Assembly (NCBI GenBank): GCA_024398055.1
Contig: CP073749.1
Span: forward strand, 3,348,594-3,412,593
DNA length: 64,000 nt
Direction of reading: 5' to 3'
Source: a bacterium SCSIO 12741
GTDB taxonomy: Bacteria; Bacteroidota; Bacteroidia; Flavobacteriales_G; Salibacteraceae
The first letter of the stretch is position 1, and the number at the start of each line of letters is the position of its first letter. Made by a program: the position numbers and the translations under genes. Of the stretch, positions 52,197 through 63,542 are shown in pieces. The notes below the pieces were generated by a model. That model ran no database searches and was not told the origin of the DNA. It worked only from the letters and a program-made list of their open reading frames with translations.

Positions 52197-54130
52197 TTAC
52201 TTCTTCTTTTTTCCAGCGCCGCGTTCTTTTTGAATTTCAGCAGCTTTTTCCAACTGAGCTTGGAAACGTGATTTCTTCTTCGGTTTCTTTTTGTTTTCCT
52301 GAACCTGAGCGTGGATAGCATCCTCGTTGACCAGAAACTTACGGAACACAAAGTTTTGACCAATGGAAGTCAAGTTAGCGCACAAGTAGTAGTAGCTCAA
52401 TCCAGCGGCGTATTCGTTAAACCAAACGAGAAGCATCACTGGCATGAAATACATCATGATTTTCATCTGCTGAGCCTGCATTTCACCACCTGCACCCATA
52501 GCCCCGAGCTCATGTTGCTTCGAGTGTAGAAGAATAGCGAGAAGGCCATCAACACGGTAAACAAACTCACGTGGTTACCATAGAAACGGCTTACCAATGG
52601 AATTTCAGCGTCCCAGGTAAAAATAGCGTCGTAGGTAGATAAATCTGTTGCCCAAAGGAATGGCTCACCGCGCAACTCGATAGAGGAGGGGAAGAGCATA
52701 AATAGGGCATATAGAATCGGCATTTGAAGCAACATCGGGAAGCAACCCGCCATAGGATTTACTCCAGCCTTACGGTAGAGTCCCATCACCTCTTGCTGTT
52801 TTTTCATAGGATCTGCATCCTTGAACTTCTGATTGATCTCTTCGATCTCCGGCTTCAATACCCGCATTTTAGCTCCAGAGAGGTAACTCTTATAGGTAAG
52901 CGGAGAGAGAATCAATTTGATCATCAAGGTGAGCAACAGGATGATGATACCATAGGAGATATCGAGCTTGGTAAGCATGGTGAATATCGGAATGATAAAC
53001 CACTGGCTCACCCAACGGAAAAGCCCCCATCCCAAATCCAGAATACCATCCAAGTCACGCTGACGCAATTCGTAGTATTGGTTAGGTCCCAGGTACATTT
53101 TATATCCCGCAGAGTTGTTGCTGCGATCGATCGGCATGTCTACGCTTACGATCATGTCTTTGATATAACCACTCTCCGCAGTCGCTTCTTTGGTCTCCAA
53201 GTAATTTCCGTTACCCAAGAAAGGCTGATTTCCGATCAAGGCCAAGGAGAAGAACTGCTGTTTGTAGGCAATCCAATCCAGGTTGTCTTCTAAATCTTCT
53301 CTTCCAGGGGAACGCTCATTGATGTAATCTTTTCCGTCATCAACTGGCTTGTAGAACAAAGAAGTACGGTTGTTTTCGTTGGAAAATCCTTTTTCGTGAG
53401 CCGGTGTTTTAATCTGCCAATAAAGAGCCACACGATCTTGGTTGTCCATCACCAAGTCATCCAATCCAACAAAGTTTACCTGAAATCCAGCATCGTAGCT
53501 GTTACCTTCCAGCGTATAGACATACTCAATGTACTGAGAAGGATTGTTGGAATAGAGTTTAAGTGAAAGCTTTCCGGTTTGATCACCATCCACTTTTACA
53601 TCGGCCACCTCTCCTTTAAAGAAGAAGTCTTCGGTTTTCAATACCCGATTCTGGCTTTTGAACTGGAGGTAGAAGCGAGACGAATCTTGATCCAATAAGT
53701 AAATGGAGGAAGATGAGTCGTACTTCATGTACTCTTTCAAACGAATCGAAACTGGGCGACCACCCAAGTTGGAGATTTTCATCTCTACCTTTTCGTTTTC
53801 CAGGGTATAATAATCTACCGCTCCGGTAGAAGCATTGGAAAAGCGACCAAATTTCTGAAGCTGTTCTGCATTTTTCAACGAGTCAGCCACGCCTTGAGCG
53901 GAATCGCTCATTGCCATTACTGGAGCATCGTTACGCTCAGCCATGGCAATTGAATCCATACGTGCTTGAGCTTCGGCTTGCTCTTTTTCGATTTGAGCAA
54001 TGCTGTCGTGGGCGCGTTGTGCCGCAATTCTTTCCTCAGCAGATGGCGTATTCCACCAAGTCCAGCCCACTAAAATTACCCCGATAAGCAAAAAGCCTAT
54101 CAGGCTGTTTTTATCCATCTTCTGCGCCAT
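52197..54130 (-). CDS. yidC: Membrane protein insertase YidC, frameshifted as read
   Basis: Inserts proteins into the inner membrane with or after Sec. The 5' frame (52463-54130) holds TM1 (SLIGFLLIGVILVGWTWW), the large periplasmic domain and the insertase helices (WFIIPIFTMLTKLDISYGII, NPMAGCFPMLLQMPILYALF). The 3' frame (to 52197) continues with MKIMMYFMPVMLLVWFNEYA, YYYLCANLTSIGQNFVFRKF and a Lys-rich tail. The frames join if the C-run at 52502-52505 had one more base (TCGGGGCT would become TCGGGGGCT on the coding strand). yidC is essential in bacteria where tested, so a base-calling or assembly error in the homopolymer is likeliest. A start at the second Met (54118) is also possible. Confidence 0.9.
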
Positions 54131-54145
54131 TCTTTCTTCTTAGAA

Positions 54146-55801
<1,656 letters not shown>

Positions 55802-55881
55802 TTAAAGCATGGGGCGAATAGGAATACCGGGATATAATTCGGTTTTTTTTAACAGGATTTGGGTTCTTTTAATAAGCTCCC

Positions 55882-56619
55882 TTAACCCAGTCTATGTGCA
55901 AAGTTTTTTAGAGCACTCAGAGAAGCATCTTTATAGCTCTTGGTAAGTAGAATTTCTTTGCCATTCCTGAGCGTCAAAAATCCACCATCCGTTTTGTGCA
56001 CTTCCTTCACTTCTTGCAAGTTTACCAGATTGGAGTGGTTGGGGCGAATAAAACCAAGCGGGGTTAAGGTTTGCTGCAAGGCCTTGAGCTTTCGGGAAAC
56101 CACAATGGGCTTAGATTCACCAACGAGGTAGATTTCAGAATAAGACCCGTCTGCTTGGATATAGGAGATGTCTTCAAAGTCGATCAGACGCATTCCGGAT
56201 CCCGTTGGTATGGATAATCGATTTTTTGACGGTTCATTATCCTTGAATGGCTTGGTCTTTTGGAGTTCGCTTCGGGCTCTGAGCAGCGCATCTCCCAATT
56301 CCATGGGATTAACCGGTTTTTCAAGGTAATCCAAGGCTCTGCTTCGAATGGCTTTAATGGCATAGTGATCAAATGCGGTAACAAAAATAACTTGGGTTTC
56401 ACCCCGATCAAGTCGATTGATCAAATCAAATCCAGAGCCGTCTTGCATCTCTACATCTAGCAGGAGAATATCTGGAACTTCAGAACGAATCAACTGCAAA
56501 CCCGATTCAACCGATTGGGCTTCGCCAACAATGGTTATCCAGGGATAGTGTTCTTCTATCAAAGATCGCAAGAGGGATCTTACTCGGGGTTCGTCGTCTA
56601 TAAGGGCTAAGCTATACAT
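55882..56619 (-). CDS. LytTR-family response regulator
   Basis: 245 residues. The receiver domain (1-120) has LIDDEPRVRSLLRSLIEEHY, phospho-acceptor Asp in PDILLLDVEMQDGSG, and VIFVTAFDHYAIKAI with Lys in YLEKPVNPMEL. The LytTR DNA-binding domain (about 145-242) includes DISYIQADGSYSEIYLVGE, KALQQTLTPLGFIRPNHSNL and FLTLRNGKEILLTKSY. LytTR proteins bind direct repeats about 21 bp apart. The start overlaps the end of the kinase gene by 8 nt, forming a LytS/LytT-type pair. Confidence 0.94.
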   Translation of the reverse strand: MYSLALIDDEPRVRSLLRSLIEEHYPWITIVGEAQSVESGLQLIRSEVPDILLLDVEMQDGSGFDLINRLDRGETQVIFVTAFDHYAIKAIRSRALDYLEKPVNPMELGDALLRARSELQKTKPFKDNEPSKNRLSIPTGSGMRLIDFEDISYIQADGSYSEIYLVGESKPIVVSRKLKALQQTLTPLGFIRPNHSNLVNLQEVKEVHKTDGGFLTLRNGKEILLTKSYKDASLSALKNFAHRLG

Positions 56620-58489
56620 CGGTATCGTCTTGAGGAAAAATTAAGGTTACACGGGTTCCACTGGGTTGTCCATTTTCAAAAAGGTCTTCCGTTTGGTAGG
56701 TGATTTTGGTCTTATTCTGATTGTTTAGCAATTCAATGCGTTGTTTAATGGATTGGGTGGCAAAGGATGGATGATCCCGATCTTGTTTTGAGCGAATGTC
56801 ATGGGCTTTTTGCCTCCCCACACCATCGTCTTCAATGTGGCAGATCAAATTGGAATCAGCTACCTGAATGCGAATAGAGACTGAACCACCGGCAGGTATT
56901 TTGTTTAATAATCCGTGTTTGATGGCATTTTCGACCAAGGGCTGAAGTAGAAGGGGAGGGAGCGTGTATTGATCAAGGGGTACGTTTTCATCGGCCGCTA
57001 TCGAATAGTTAAAGCGATCTTCAAACCTCAAGGCTTCGAGCGAAAGGTAGAGATCTAAGGTCTCCATTTCTTCCCGAACGCTCACCGTTTCTTTCTCCGA
57101 TTGATTGAGTACCGATCGCATGAGTTTGGCAAAAATGGATATGTTGGTTACTGCAAACAGTTTGTCATTGTTGTACACGATATGCTGTATCGAGCTGAGG
57201 GCGTTGTACACAAAGTGCGGATTCATTTGAGAACGAAGAGCCTTTTGTTTCAAATCCACCTCTCGGTGTCGGGCCCGTTGCCTAATACGTTTCACTCCGG
57301 CATAGGCAATCCAAATTCCAAGTGCCAAGGAGAGCAATAAAACAATAATCCAGGCATTTCTACGAGCCAATTGTAAGTCCCTTAGCTCTGCCTTTTGGGA
57401 GAGTATTTCATTTTGTTGCTCTTGTTCGCGAACCTCGTATTGAATTTCCAAATCCCTCACCAGATCCAAACGCTCTTGATCGTAAACAATGGAGCAAATG
57501 GTATCAAACTTTTTGAAGTACTCCAATGCGGTTTTATAGTCGCCTAAGTCTTCATAAATGTTGATGTATTCGCTGTATAAATTCCATTTCCAATGATCGT
57601 CTGGAAATCTTTCTTGAATGGCCCAGGCTTGTTCGATGTAGTGTAAGGCAGAATCTGGTTGGTCCATCACTCTAAAATTGATGCTAATGCTGGCTAGGAT
57701 TTGTCCCCTTTTCTCTGGGTGATTTTTGGCCGCTTTCAAGGCAAGCTGAAAGTAGAGATTTGAGGAATCTATGGCTCCAACATAGCGGTAACCTATCCCA
57801 AGGGATTGATGAATACTCGAACGTCCAAGATAGAAGGGGTGCTCGTCCAGATATTCAATGCCTTTATCATGATAGTATCTCGCCGAATCGATCATACTAT
57901 GATGAGCGTAGAGCTGGGTAATGTTTTGCAAGCAGGGGTAGAGGTAAACCGTATCGTTCTTGCTGGCCAAAATTTCGTAGGCTCTTAACGTGTAATTCAA
58001 TCCGCGTTCAAAATCCCTCATTTCCAGGTAACTTCTTCCCAACGATTGCAGGCACTTTCCTATTCCAATACTGTCCTGATTCGATTTATACAATTCAAGC
58101 GCATCGAAGATGATCTCGGACGAGCGATCAAATTCATTTTTTTCCGTGTAGCCCGACGCCACCAGCAGTTGTATTTCAGCTTTTCTACGGTAAATGAATC
58201 CGGATTCTACGGCCTGATTGTAGGCCTGCTGTAGCAAAGTGAGGGCCGTATCTGGTTGGTCATTAATTAGCCCATGTCCTAAAAGAACCAAATTTTCAAT
58301 TCGCAAAGAATCGTTGGATATAGTATCCAATACCTGCATCAAACTATCGGGATTAGGTTTTGACGGAGGAAGGGCTTGGGCACTAACCTGATTAGGGCCA
58401 AGGAATAGCAGTATTGTAAGGCAGGTAAAAAGGGGCAGGCGTATCCTATTCCATAGGAAAGAGTAGCCATGAGTTGGCATGGTAAACAT
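56612..58489 (-). CDS. LytS-type sensor kinase with TPR sensor region
   Basis: 625 residues. A signal or first membrane segment (LPLFTCLTILLFLGPNQVSA) leads to a periplasmic array of TPR-like helices at about 50-350 (ENLVLLGHGLINDQPDTALT, DDHWKWNLYSEYINIYEDLG), then a TM helix (NAWIIVLLLSLALGIWIAYA). The cytosolic kinase carries the His motif LRSQMNPHFVYNALSSIQHI and the ATPase boxes PPLLLQPLVENAIKHGLL and ICHIEDDGVGRQKA. This TPR-TM-His_kinase order is common in Bacteroidota and partners LytTR regulators; here it overlaps its regulator gene. Signal unknown. Confidence 0.93.
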   Translation of the reverse strand: MFTMPTHGYSFLWNRIRLPLFTCLTILLFLGPNQVSAQALPPSKPNPDSLMQVLDTISNDSLRIENLVLLGHGLINDQPDTALTLLQQAYNQAVESGFIYRRKAEIQLLVASGYTEKNEFDRSSEIIFDALELYKSNQDSIGIGKCLQSLGRSYLEMRDFERGLNYTLRAYEILASKNDTVYLYPCLQNITQLYAHHSMIDSARYYHDKGIEYLDEHPFYLGRSSIHQSLGIGYRYVGAIDSSNLYFQLALKAAKNHPEKRGQILASISINFRVMDQPDSALHYIEQAWAIQERFPDDHWKWNLYSEYINIYEDLGDYKTALEYFKKFDTICSIVYDQERLDLVRDLEIQYEVREQEQQNEILSQKAELRDLQLARRNAWIIVLLLSLALGIWIAYAGVKRIRQRARHREVDLKQKALRSQMNPHFVYNALSSIQHIVYNNDKLFAVTNISIFAKLMRSVLNQSEKETVSVREEMETLDLYLSLEALRFEDRFNYSIAADENVPLDQYTLPPLLLQPLVENAIKHGLLNKIPAGGSVSIRIQVADSNLICHIEDDGVGRQKAHDIRSKQDRDHPSFATQSIKQRIELLNNQNKTKITYQTEDLFENGQPSGTRVTLIFPQDDTDV

Positions 58490-58639
58490 AAGTCACTCGA
58501 TTTTGAAGTTTTATTGTAAGTGTTGTGAAGCGATCCTGATTGCTACAGGAAAAGATACAATATCGTCATTCAATTCTCAGTTGAATTGGATAACCGGATT
58601 TATTTGGAGGGTAGACGTTGTATCATGCGGAAGGTTGTT

Positions 58640-60808
58640 TTAGGCGTCAAATCTCACTTGGGTATTGGGTAGTAATTGTTTTACCTTTTCTACTTCTTCC
58701 AAAGAGAGGGGATTTCCTTTTAGGTTGAGTACTTTGAGTCGGGTCAGGTACTTTATTTCATCCGGTATTTGGGTAATCTCATTGTTACTCAAATCAAGCA
58801 CCTGAAGCTTTCTTAGACTTTTGATGGTAGGAGTCAATTCCTTCAATTGGTTATGACTTAAGTCCAGTTCGATCAATCGTCGCAACCGGTTCATCTTGGG
58901 GAGGTTTTGTAGGTCGTTGTAGGCCAGGTAGCAATACTGAAGTTTGCGCATGTTCAAGGATTCGGGCAACTCCTGAATTTGGTTGGACGATAGGTTTAGG
59001 TATTGCAGAAATTGCTTCTGACCAAGTGCATCAGGCAGTTGGGTGATCTCATTGTTGCTTAGGTCAAAATGGACCAGGTACTTCCAATTTACGAGGGCCT
59101 TTTCCGGAATTTCAGTTAAGTGATTGTTATTGAGTTTTAGTGTCCTGATAAAGGTGAATTTCTTCATACTTCCCGGCAACGAGGTAAGCTCATTTTTTCC
59201 TAAGTCCAAGGTGTTCAATCGGCTATATTTAAAAACCTGTCCAGGAATTTTGGTATAGTTCTTTTCCTTTAATTCTAAATGAACGATGTATTTGTTACCA
59301 CTTGCTTTGGCCTCTTCCAGGCTGGTATAGGTTTTTTGAAGTGTGCTCGATCTTCTTCGTTTAGGGCGTGGTGCTCCAGAATTGTCGCAATAGGAATCGG
59401 TAACAGCTATTCGTGGATCATTGTAGCCGACCAAATCACCTTCGGTAGTGAGCTCCACTTGAACGTCGTAGATGTCTTTTTCCAGCGTATGAATGCTTCC
59501 ACCCGTGCGAAAAGCAATTTCCATGTACTGGGGATTCACGCCCACCATAGGATTGTAACCACACAGAATCACATGAACCGGGCGGTCGATTCTTGGAAGC
59601 AATTTCAAATCGCGGACACAGGCATAGTTATCGGCGATTAGAACGACGTCGCCCGATTCAGGAAAGCGATTGATTCCAGTGAGCAAAGCCTCAATATCGT
59701 TTTCTGGAATATCACCGCCGCTGCCTTTGGCCATCACCAATTTGTACAGGTTAAACAAGCGTTTTACGTTATCCGCTTTTTCCGAATAAATCCCTCCGGT
59801 AGAGCCCATTTCCTTATCGCCTGTTTGCTTCTTATCACCGTCGTTGAACAGTACCAGGTTTTCCACCCCCGATTCGTCCAAGTGATCCAAATGCCACTCC
59901 AATACCTGAGCCCCATAGCCGTACATACTTCCTGTCCAATCGGCTACTACCAATACGTCCTTCCATTGTTTGTTGCGATCGAGCACAGAGGAAACTGTGG
60001 GATCGATGTTACCTCCAAAGACCAATTGAAAGTTCTTAATGTCTTTTTTGTATTGCTTTACCCGATTCGGGCTCAAGGTCGATCTGGGTTCTTCTGGAAT
60101 TTGATTTTGCACAGATTCCAGGTAACTTTCTAAAACTTCTTGTTTCTCTTTAGGGCTTTTTCCGCGCAATTCTTTTTTGACCTCTTCAGGAAGTTCCTCG
60201 CTGTTTTCAGCCTCATCTACCAGGTCAAAAAGTTGTTTGCTGTCATCCTGTTCCTGAAAGGGTACTTCAGAGATTTCTGGCTCAATGCTGGTGCCTGTTT
60301 GGACTTCTTCGATGGATGCATCGTCATCTATCAGTTCCGGATGGTAATGTATAACCGCACCATGGTACAATTGATCCACTTGATCGTCATTCTCGCAATG
60401 GGTTTGCAGTACCAATCGCCATTCTATTTCAGGATCATTCAGTTCAGGATCAATTTGGAGTAGTCTTTTGATTCGGTTGCAGAGCAGCCCATATTGCATG
60501 GTGTATTTGCCATTTCGAATAGGGTATTTGGAAAACACCAGATCCACTCGAACCGCGTCTACTTCACCCTTAATGCCTAACCAATTTTCCTCTTTGAGGT
60601 ATTTCGAACTGCGAAGTCCATTTGGAATGAGAGCTTGTTTTTTGGCACTTGTATCAAATTCGTAGACCTCAATGGTGGGAAGCATGCTTTGAAGCTCCTT
60701 TCCATAGGAAGAGGGATGGTTTAATCGCTGGAGATCAAACTTTCCTTGCCCCATCAATACGATAGGCCAAACGAATACGAGAAGAAATAGGAATCGTAAA
60801 AATCTCAT
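58640..60808 (-). CDS. Exported protein with vWA-like domain and C-terminal leucine-rich repeats
   Basis: 722 residues from the ATG at 60808; a GTG five codons upstream is also open. Signal: MRFLRFLFLLVFVWPIVLMG. The central part has an acidic linker (EEVQTGTSIEPEISEVPFQE) and then a vWA-like fold beginning DVLVVADWTGSMYGYGAQVL. The metal-site motif there is D-x-T-x-S rather than D-x-S-x-S, and VVLIADNYACVRDLKLLPRI follows. About eight LRRs close the protein (LNTLDLGKNELTSLPGSM ... LQVLDLSNNEITQIPDEI). It ends without a T9SS domain, so it is probably periplasmic or attached otherwise. Protein-protein interaction is the likely role. It is alone on its strand, 150 bp upstream of the LytS-type kinase gene. 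Confidence 0.85.
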   Translation of the reverse strand: MRFLRFLFLLVFVWPIVLMGQGKFDLQRLNHPSSYGKELQSMLPTIEVYEFDTSAKKQALIPNGLRSSKYLKEENWLGIKGEVDAVRVDLVFSKYPIRNGKYTMQYGLLCNRIKRLLQIDPELNDPEIEWRLVLQTHCENDDQVDQLYHGAVIHYHPELIDDDASIEEVQTGTSIEPEISEVPFQEQDDSKQLFDLVDEAENSEELPEEVKKELRGKSPKEKQEVLESYLESVQNQIPEEPRSTLSPNRVKQYKKDIKNFQLVFGGNIDPTVSSVLDRNKQWKDVLVVADWTGSMYGYGAQVLEWHLDHLDESGVENLVLFNDGDKKQTGDKEMGSTGGIYSEKADNVKRLFNLYKLVMAKGSGGDIPENDIEALLTGINRFPESGDVVLIADNYACVRDLKLLPRIDRPVHVILCGYNPMVGVNPQYMEIAFRTGGSIHTLEKDIYDVQVELTTEGDLVGYNDPRIAVTDSYCDNSGAPRPKRRRSSTLQKTYTSLEEAKASGNKYIVHLELKEKNYTKIPGQVFKYSRLNTLDLGKNELTSLPGSMKKFTFIRTLKLNNNHLTEIPEKALVNWKYLVHFDLSNNEITQLPDALGQKQFLQYLNLSSNQIQELPESLNMRKLQYCYLAYNDLQNLPKMNRLRRLIELDLSHNQLKELTPTIKSLRKLQVLDLSNNEITQIPDEIKYLTRLKVLNLKGNPLSLEEVEKVKQLLPNTQVRFDA

Positions 60809-60850
60809 AGGGCACGCAAACACAAAACGCGAACCAAAGTAGAATATTTT

Positions 60851-60878
60851 GAATTTCGAATCTTGAATTTCGAATCTT
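60851..60878. repeat. Tandem 14-bp AT-rich repeat
   Basis: GAATTTCGAATCTT occurs twice head to tail (60851-60864 and 60865-60878) upstream of the vWA/LRR gene. It belongs to a family of gaattc/gaatttc words around the TonB receptor gene. Confidence 0.6.
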
Positions 60879-60926
60879 GAAGGCTGTCACAATCTTAGCG
60901 TAGAGATCTATACCCGAAGGATAGAG

Positions 60927-60965
60927 ATTCAAATTTCAGAATTCAACATTCAAATTTCAGAATTC
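60927..60965. repeat. Duplicated 18-bp AT-rich repeat touching the receptor stop
   Basis: ATTCAAATTTCAGAATTC occurs at 60927-60944 and again at 60948-60965; the second copy reaches the first base of the receptor stop codon. The sequence is the reverse-complement type of the words at 60851 and 63421. Confidence 0.6.
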
Positions 60966-63295
60966 TAAAAGCTGAGGCTAATCGCAGCATTCGGCATAAT
61001 AGGCAACTGATCTACACGGGTGTAAGTCACACGGTCGAAGTAGAAGATGTTGTCGCGGTTCAATGCATTCGTAACCCCTACGTTGATCTCTAAAATAGAA
61101 TTGGCGCCAAGGGTGAATTTTTTCTTCACGTTAGCATCCAAACGAGAGTAGGAGGGAAGTCTTCCTTGGTTAATCTCAGAGTAGTGAATCCCCAAATCGC
61201 CATTGCTGGTTGTGTAATCCTGATCCAGTCCAGAAGAGAAATTGATTTGCTCGTAGAAACCTTGAGTTTGGGTGAATGGGAAACCGCTACCGAAGTTGTA
61301 ACGTACATTCACTTCCCAATCCAAGTTTTTACCAAAGGTATAAGCCGCTACAAAGTTCACGTTGTGACGACGGTCAAACACTGGGTGGTATTCCTGTAAT
61401 CCATCCCAACGATCAACTTGAGCCAATGAATAAACAGCCCACAAATACAAGCGCTTGTAGTCGTATTTTATGGCAAAATCCACACCGTAGGCATCTCCTG
61501 TTTCTACGATGAAGTCTTTTTTCAGGATGTCTGGTTTGTCGCTGTTTTCAGGAGTGTCGTCGTAAATTTTGTTTCGGTTGATGTTGATCAACTGAGTAAA
61601 CTGCTTGTAGTAACCTTCAATGTTAAAGGTCAACCCTTTCAGGATGTCCCATTCAGCTCCTAAGATGAAGTGATTTGCTTTCTGCAGATTGCTGTTTACG
61701 TCCGAAGTTTTACCGTTCTTATCTGTAAACTGTCCTTGAATGCTTTCCGGACCGGAAAGGAATCCGTAGAACAAGTTAACCACATCACGGTCAGAGTTAG
61801 CAGCAATCAGGTTTTGAGAGTACATACCTGCGGCGGCTTTAATTCGAATATCGTCGGTAAGGTTATACTTCAAGCCCAATCGTGGTTCTGGTGAAATCTG
61901 GGAAAGAGATGCATACCATTGGAGACGGAAACTTGGATCGATCACCAATTTTCCAATGCGCCACTTGTACTTAAAGAAGAGCCCAATTTCAGTGTTGTTC
62001 TCCGATTGTTCGATCACCCGGTTAAAGGCGTTATTGAAGGTGAAGTTGGTGTTAAATCCTACGATATCCACGCCAAATTTAACCTCATTACTTCCCAGAA
62101 AGTAAGTCGTATTCAATCCCATATTAAACCCGCTAATACCACTTTCTCTTTTGCGGTTATTCGCTTCGTCCATTCCAATCAAATAGTTGGAGTAGGCGAA
62201 GTTACCATCGATAATTGCACTGGAAGTTTTGGGTAGCAATATGAAGCGACCACCTCCACCGTAGTTTCTCCAGTTTAGTTTGGTGCCGTTAGAGTATTCA
62301 GCGTTGTCTTGAAAGTTAAAACCAAATAAGTCTAACTTACTTCCTGCAGGTCCACTAAAGCTGATTTTTCCATAAATATCGAAGAAGTTATAAGGAAGTC
62401 CGTTGGAATCCGCATAAGAATAAATCGACTTAGAAGTTTGATCCAGGTAAGATGTTTTAGTCGACAGGATAAAGCTGGTTGAACCGTCGTTTTTGTTTTT
62501 TGGCTTTTTCAATGGACCTTCTACAAAAGCCTTGGCACCGAAAGTACTTAAGCTTACTTTTCCACCGAAGCGCTTTTTGCTACCGTCACGTGTGGTAATG
62601 TCCATGATAGAGGAAATACGACCACCGTACTCAGCTCCAAATCCACCCGTGTACACATCAGCACTACGCATGATGTCCGCATCAAATACGGAGAACAAAC
62701 CAATGGAGTGGAAGGCGTTGTAGATGATCATTCCATCCAACAAAATCTTGTTTTGAATCGGAGAACCACCCCGGATATAAAGCTGTCCACCTTGATCACC
62801 GGTAGAAACTACACCGGGAATAACTTGCAGATACTGAGCGAAATCCGCGTCACCACCCACAGCTGGAATCGAAGTGATCTCCGCTGGAGTAATCGTTACA
62901 ACCGACATTCTAACTTCTGATTGAGCTTCCGACTTGTCTGCTGAAACGGTCACGGTTCCAAGCTCCACGTTGGATTGCTTGGGGTAGAGGTTTTCATTTT
63001 TGATTTTACCCGCTTCAATTTTGATGGGCATTTGAAGCGTATCCATACCAATTCCAATCACCATCAGGGTATAATCGCCTGGAGGAACTTTTGAAATGGC
63101 GTAAAAACCATTTGCATCTGTTGGCGTTCCATAAGTGGTACCACTTAATAGAACGTTGGTAAAAATAACCGGCTCACGGGTCTCCTCATCGTACACAAAT
63201 CCTTTCACACCACCTGTCTCTTGGGCTTGAACAAATCCTGTCAAAATCAAGGAGAAGCAGAGGGCGACCAGGGCGGTCAGGCGATTTAATTGCAT
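60965..63295 (-). CDS. TonB-dependent receptor with CarboxypepD_reg-like N-terminal domain
   Basis: 776 residues. Signal: LTALVALCFSLILTGFVQA. A CarboxypepD_reg-like (peptidase-associated) beta domain follows at about 27-105 (GGVKGFVYDEETREPVIFTN, ANGFYAISKVPPGDYTLMVI). The plug (TVSADKSEAQSEVRMSVVTI, QYLQVIPGVVSTGDQGGQLY, IRGGSPIQNKILLDGMI) and a 22-strand-type barrel end with aromatic ISLSF. Absence of a SusD neighbour argues against a classical polysaccharide uptake locus. Substrate unknown. The gene is bracketed by short AT-rich repeats on both sides and is separate from the holA gene. Confidence 0.92.
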   Translation of the reverse strand: MQLNRLTALVALCFSLILTGFVQAQETGGVKGFVYDEETREPVIFTNVLLSGTTYGTPTDANGFYAISKVPPGDYTLMVIGIGMDTLQMPIKIEAGKIKNENLYPKQSNVELGTVTVSADKSEAQSEVRMSVVTITPAEITSIPAVGGDADFAQYLQVIPGVVSTGDQGGQLYIRGGSPIQNKILLDGMIIYNAFHSIGLFSVFDADIMRSADVYTGGFGAEYGGRISSIMDITTRDGSKKRFGGKVSLSTFGAKAFVEGPLKKPKNKNDGSTSFILSTKTSYLDQTSKSIYSYADSNGLPYNFFDIYGKISFSGPAGSKLDLFGFNFQDNAEYSNGTKLNWRNYGGGGRFILLPKTSSAIIDGNFAYSNYLIGMDEANNRKRESGISGFNMGLNTTYFLGSNEVKFGVDIVGFNTNFTFNNAFNRVIEQSENNTEIGLFFKYKWRIGKLVIDPSFRLQWYASLSQISPEPRLGLKYNLTDDIRIKAAAGMYSQNLIAANSDRDVVNLFYGFLSGPESIQGQFTDKNGKTSDVNSNLQKANHFILGAEWDILKGLTFNIEGYYKQFTQLININRNKIYDDTPENSDKPDILKKDFIVETGDAYGVDFAIKYDYKRLYLWAVYSLAQVDRWDGLQEYHPVFDRRHNVNFVAAYTFGKNLDWEVNVRYNFGSGFPFTQTQGFYEQINFSSGLDQDYTTSNGDLGIHYSEINQGRLPSYSRLDANVKKKFTLGANSILEINVGVTNALNRDNIFYFDRVTYTRVDQLPIMPNAAISLSF

Positions 63296-63415
63296 GTGCT
63301 AATAAATTTAATCCGCAAAAATAGTCGTTTAAGCATACGAAACGACGTTAGTTGCCTACCACCCGAAATTACTTTGTGAATGGACTATTTGGGGGATAAA
63401 TGGACTGGGTGGATC

Positions 63416-63542
63416 TTGAATCTTGAATTCTGAATTTTGAATTTCGAAACATTATTGAATCAACGCGGTGGAGTATATAATTTTCTCAAAAGTTTGAATT
63501 TCAATGGATGCCCATTCAATGAGTCTCAGAATTCAAAATTCA
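63416..63542. repeat. AT-rich gaattc/gaatttc repeat cluster
   Basis: Words TTGAATCTTGAATTCTGAAT (63416-63435) and TTTTGAATTTCGAAA follow one another, and CAGAATTCAAAATTC recurs near 63528. They are the same family as the repeats beyond the other end of the receptor gene. The remaining 120 bp to 63295 show nothing I can name. Confidence 0.5.

Noticed and set aside
52724-53293. 189-codon plus-strand frame over yidC
   Set aside because: Antisense shadow of the conserved yidC coding strand.
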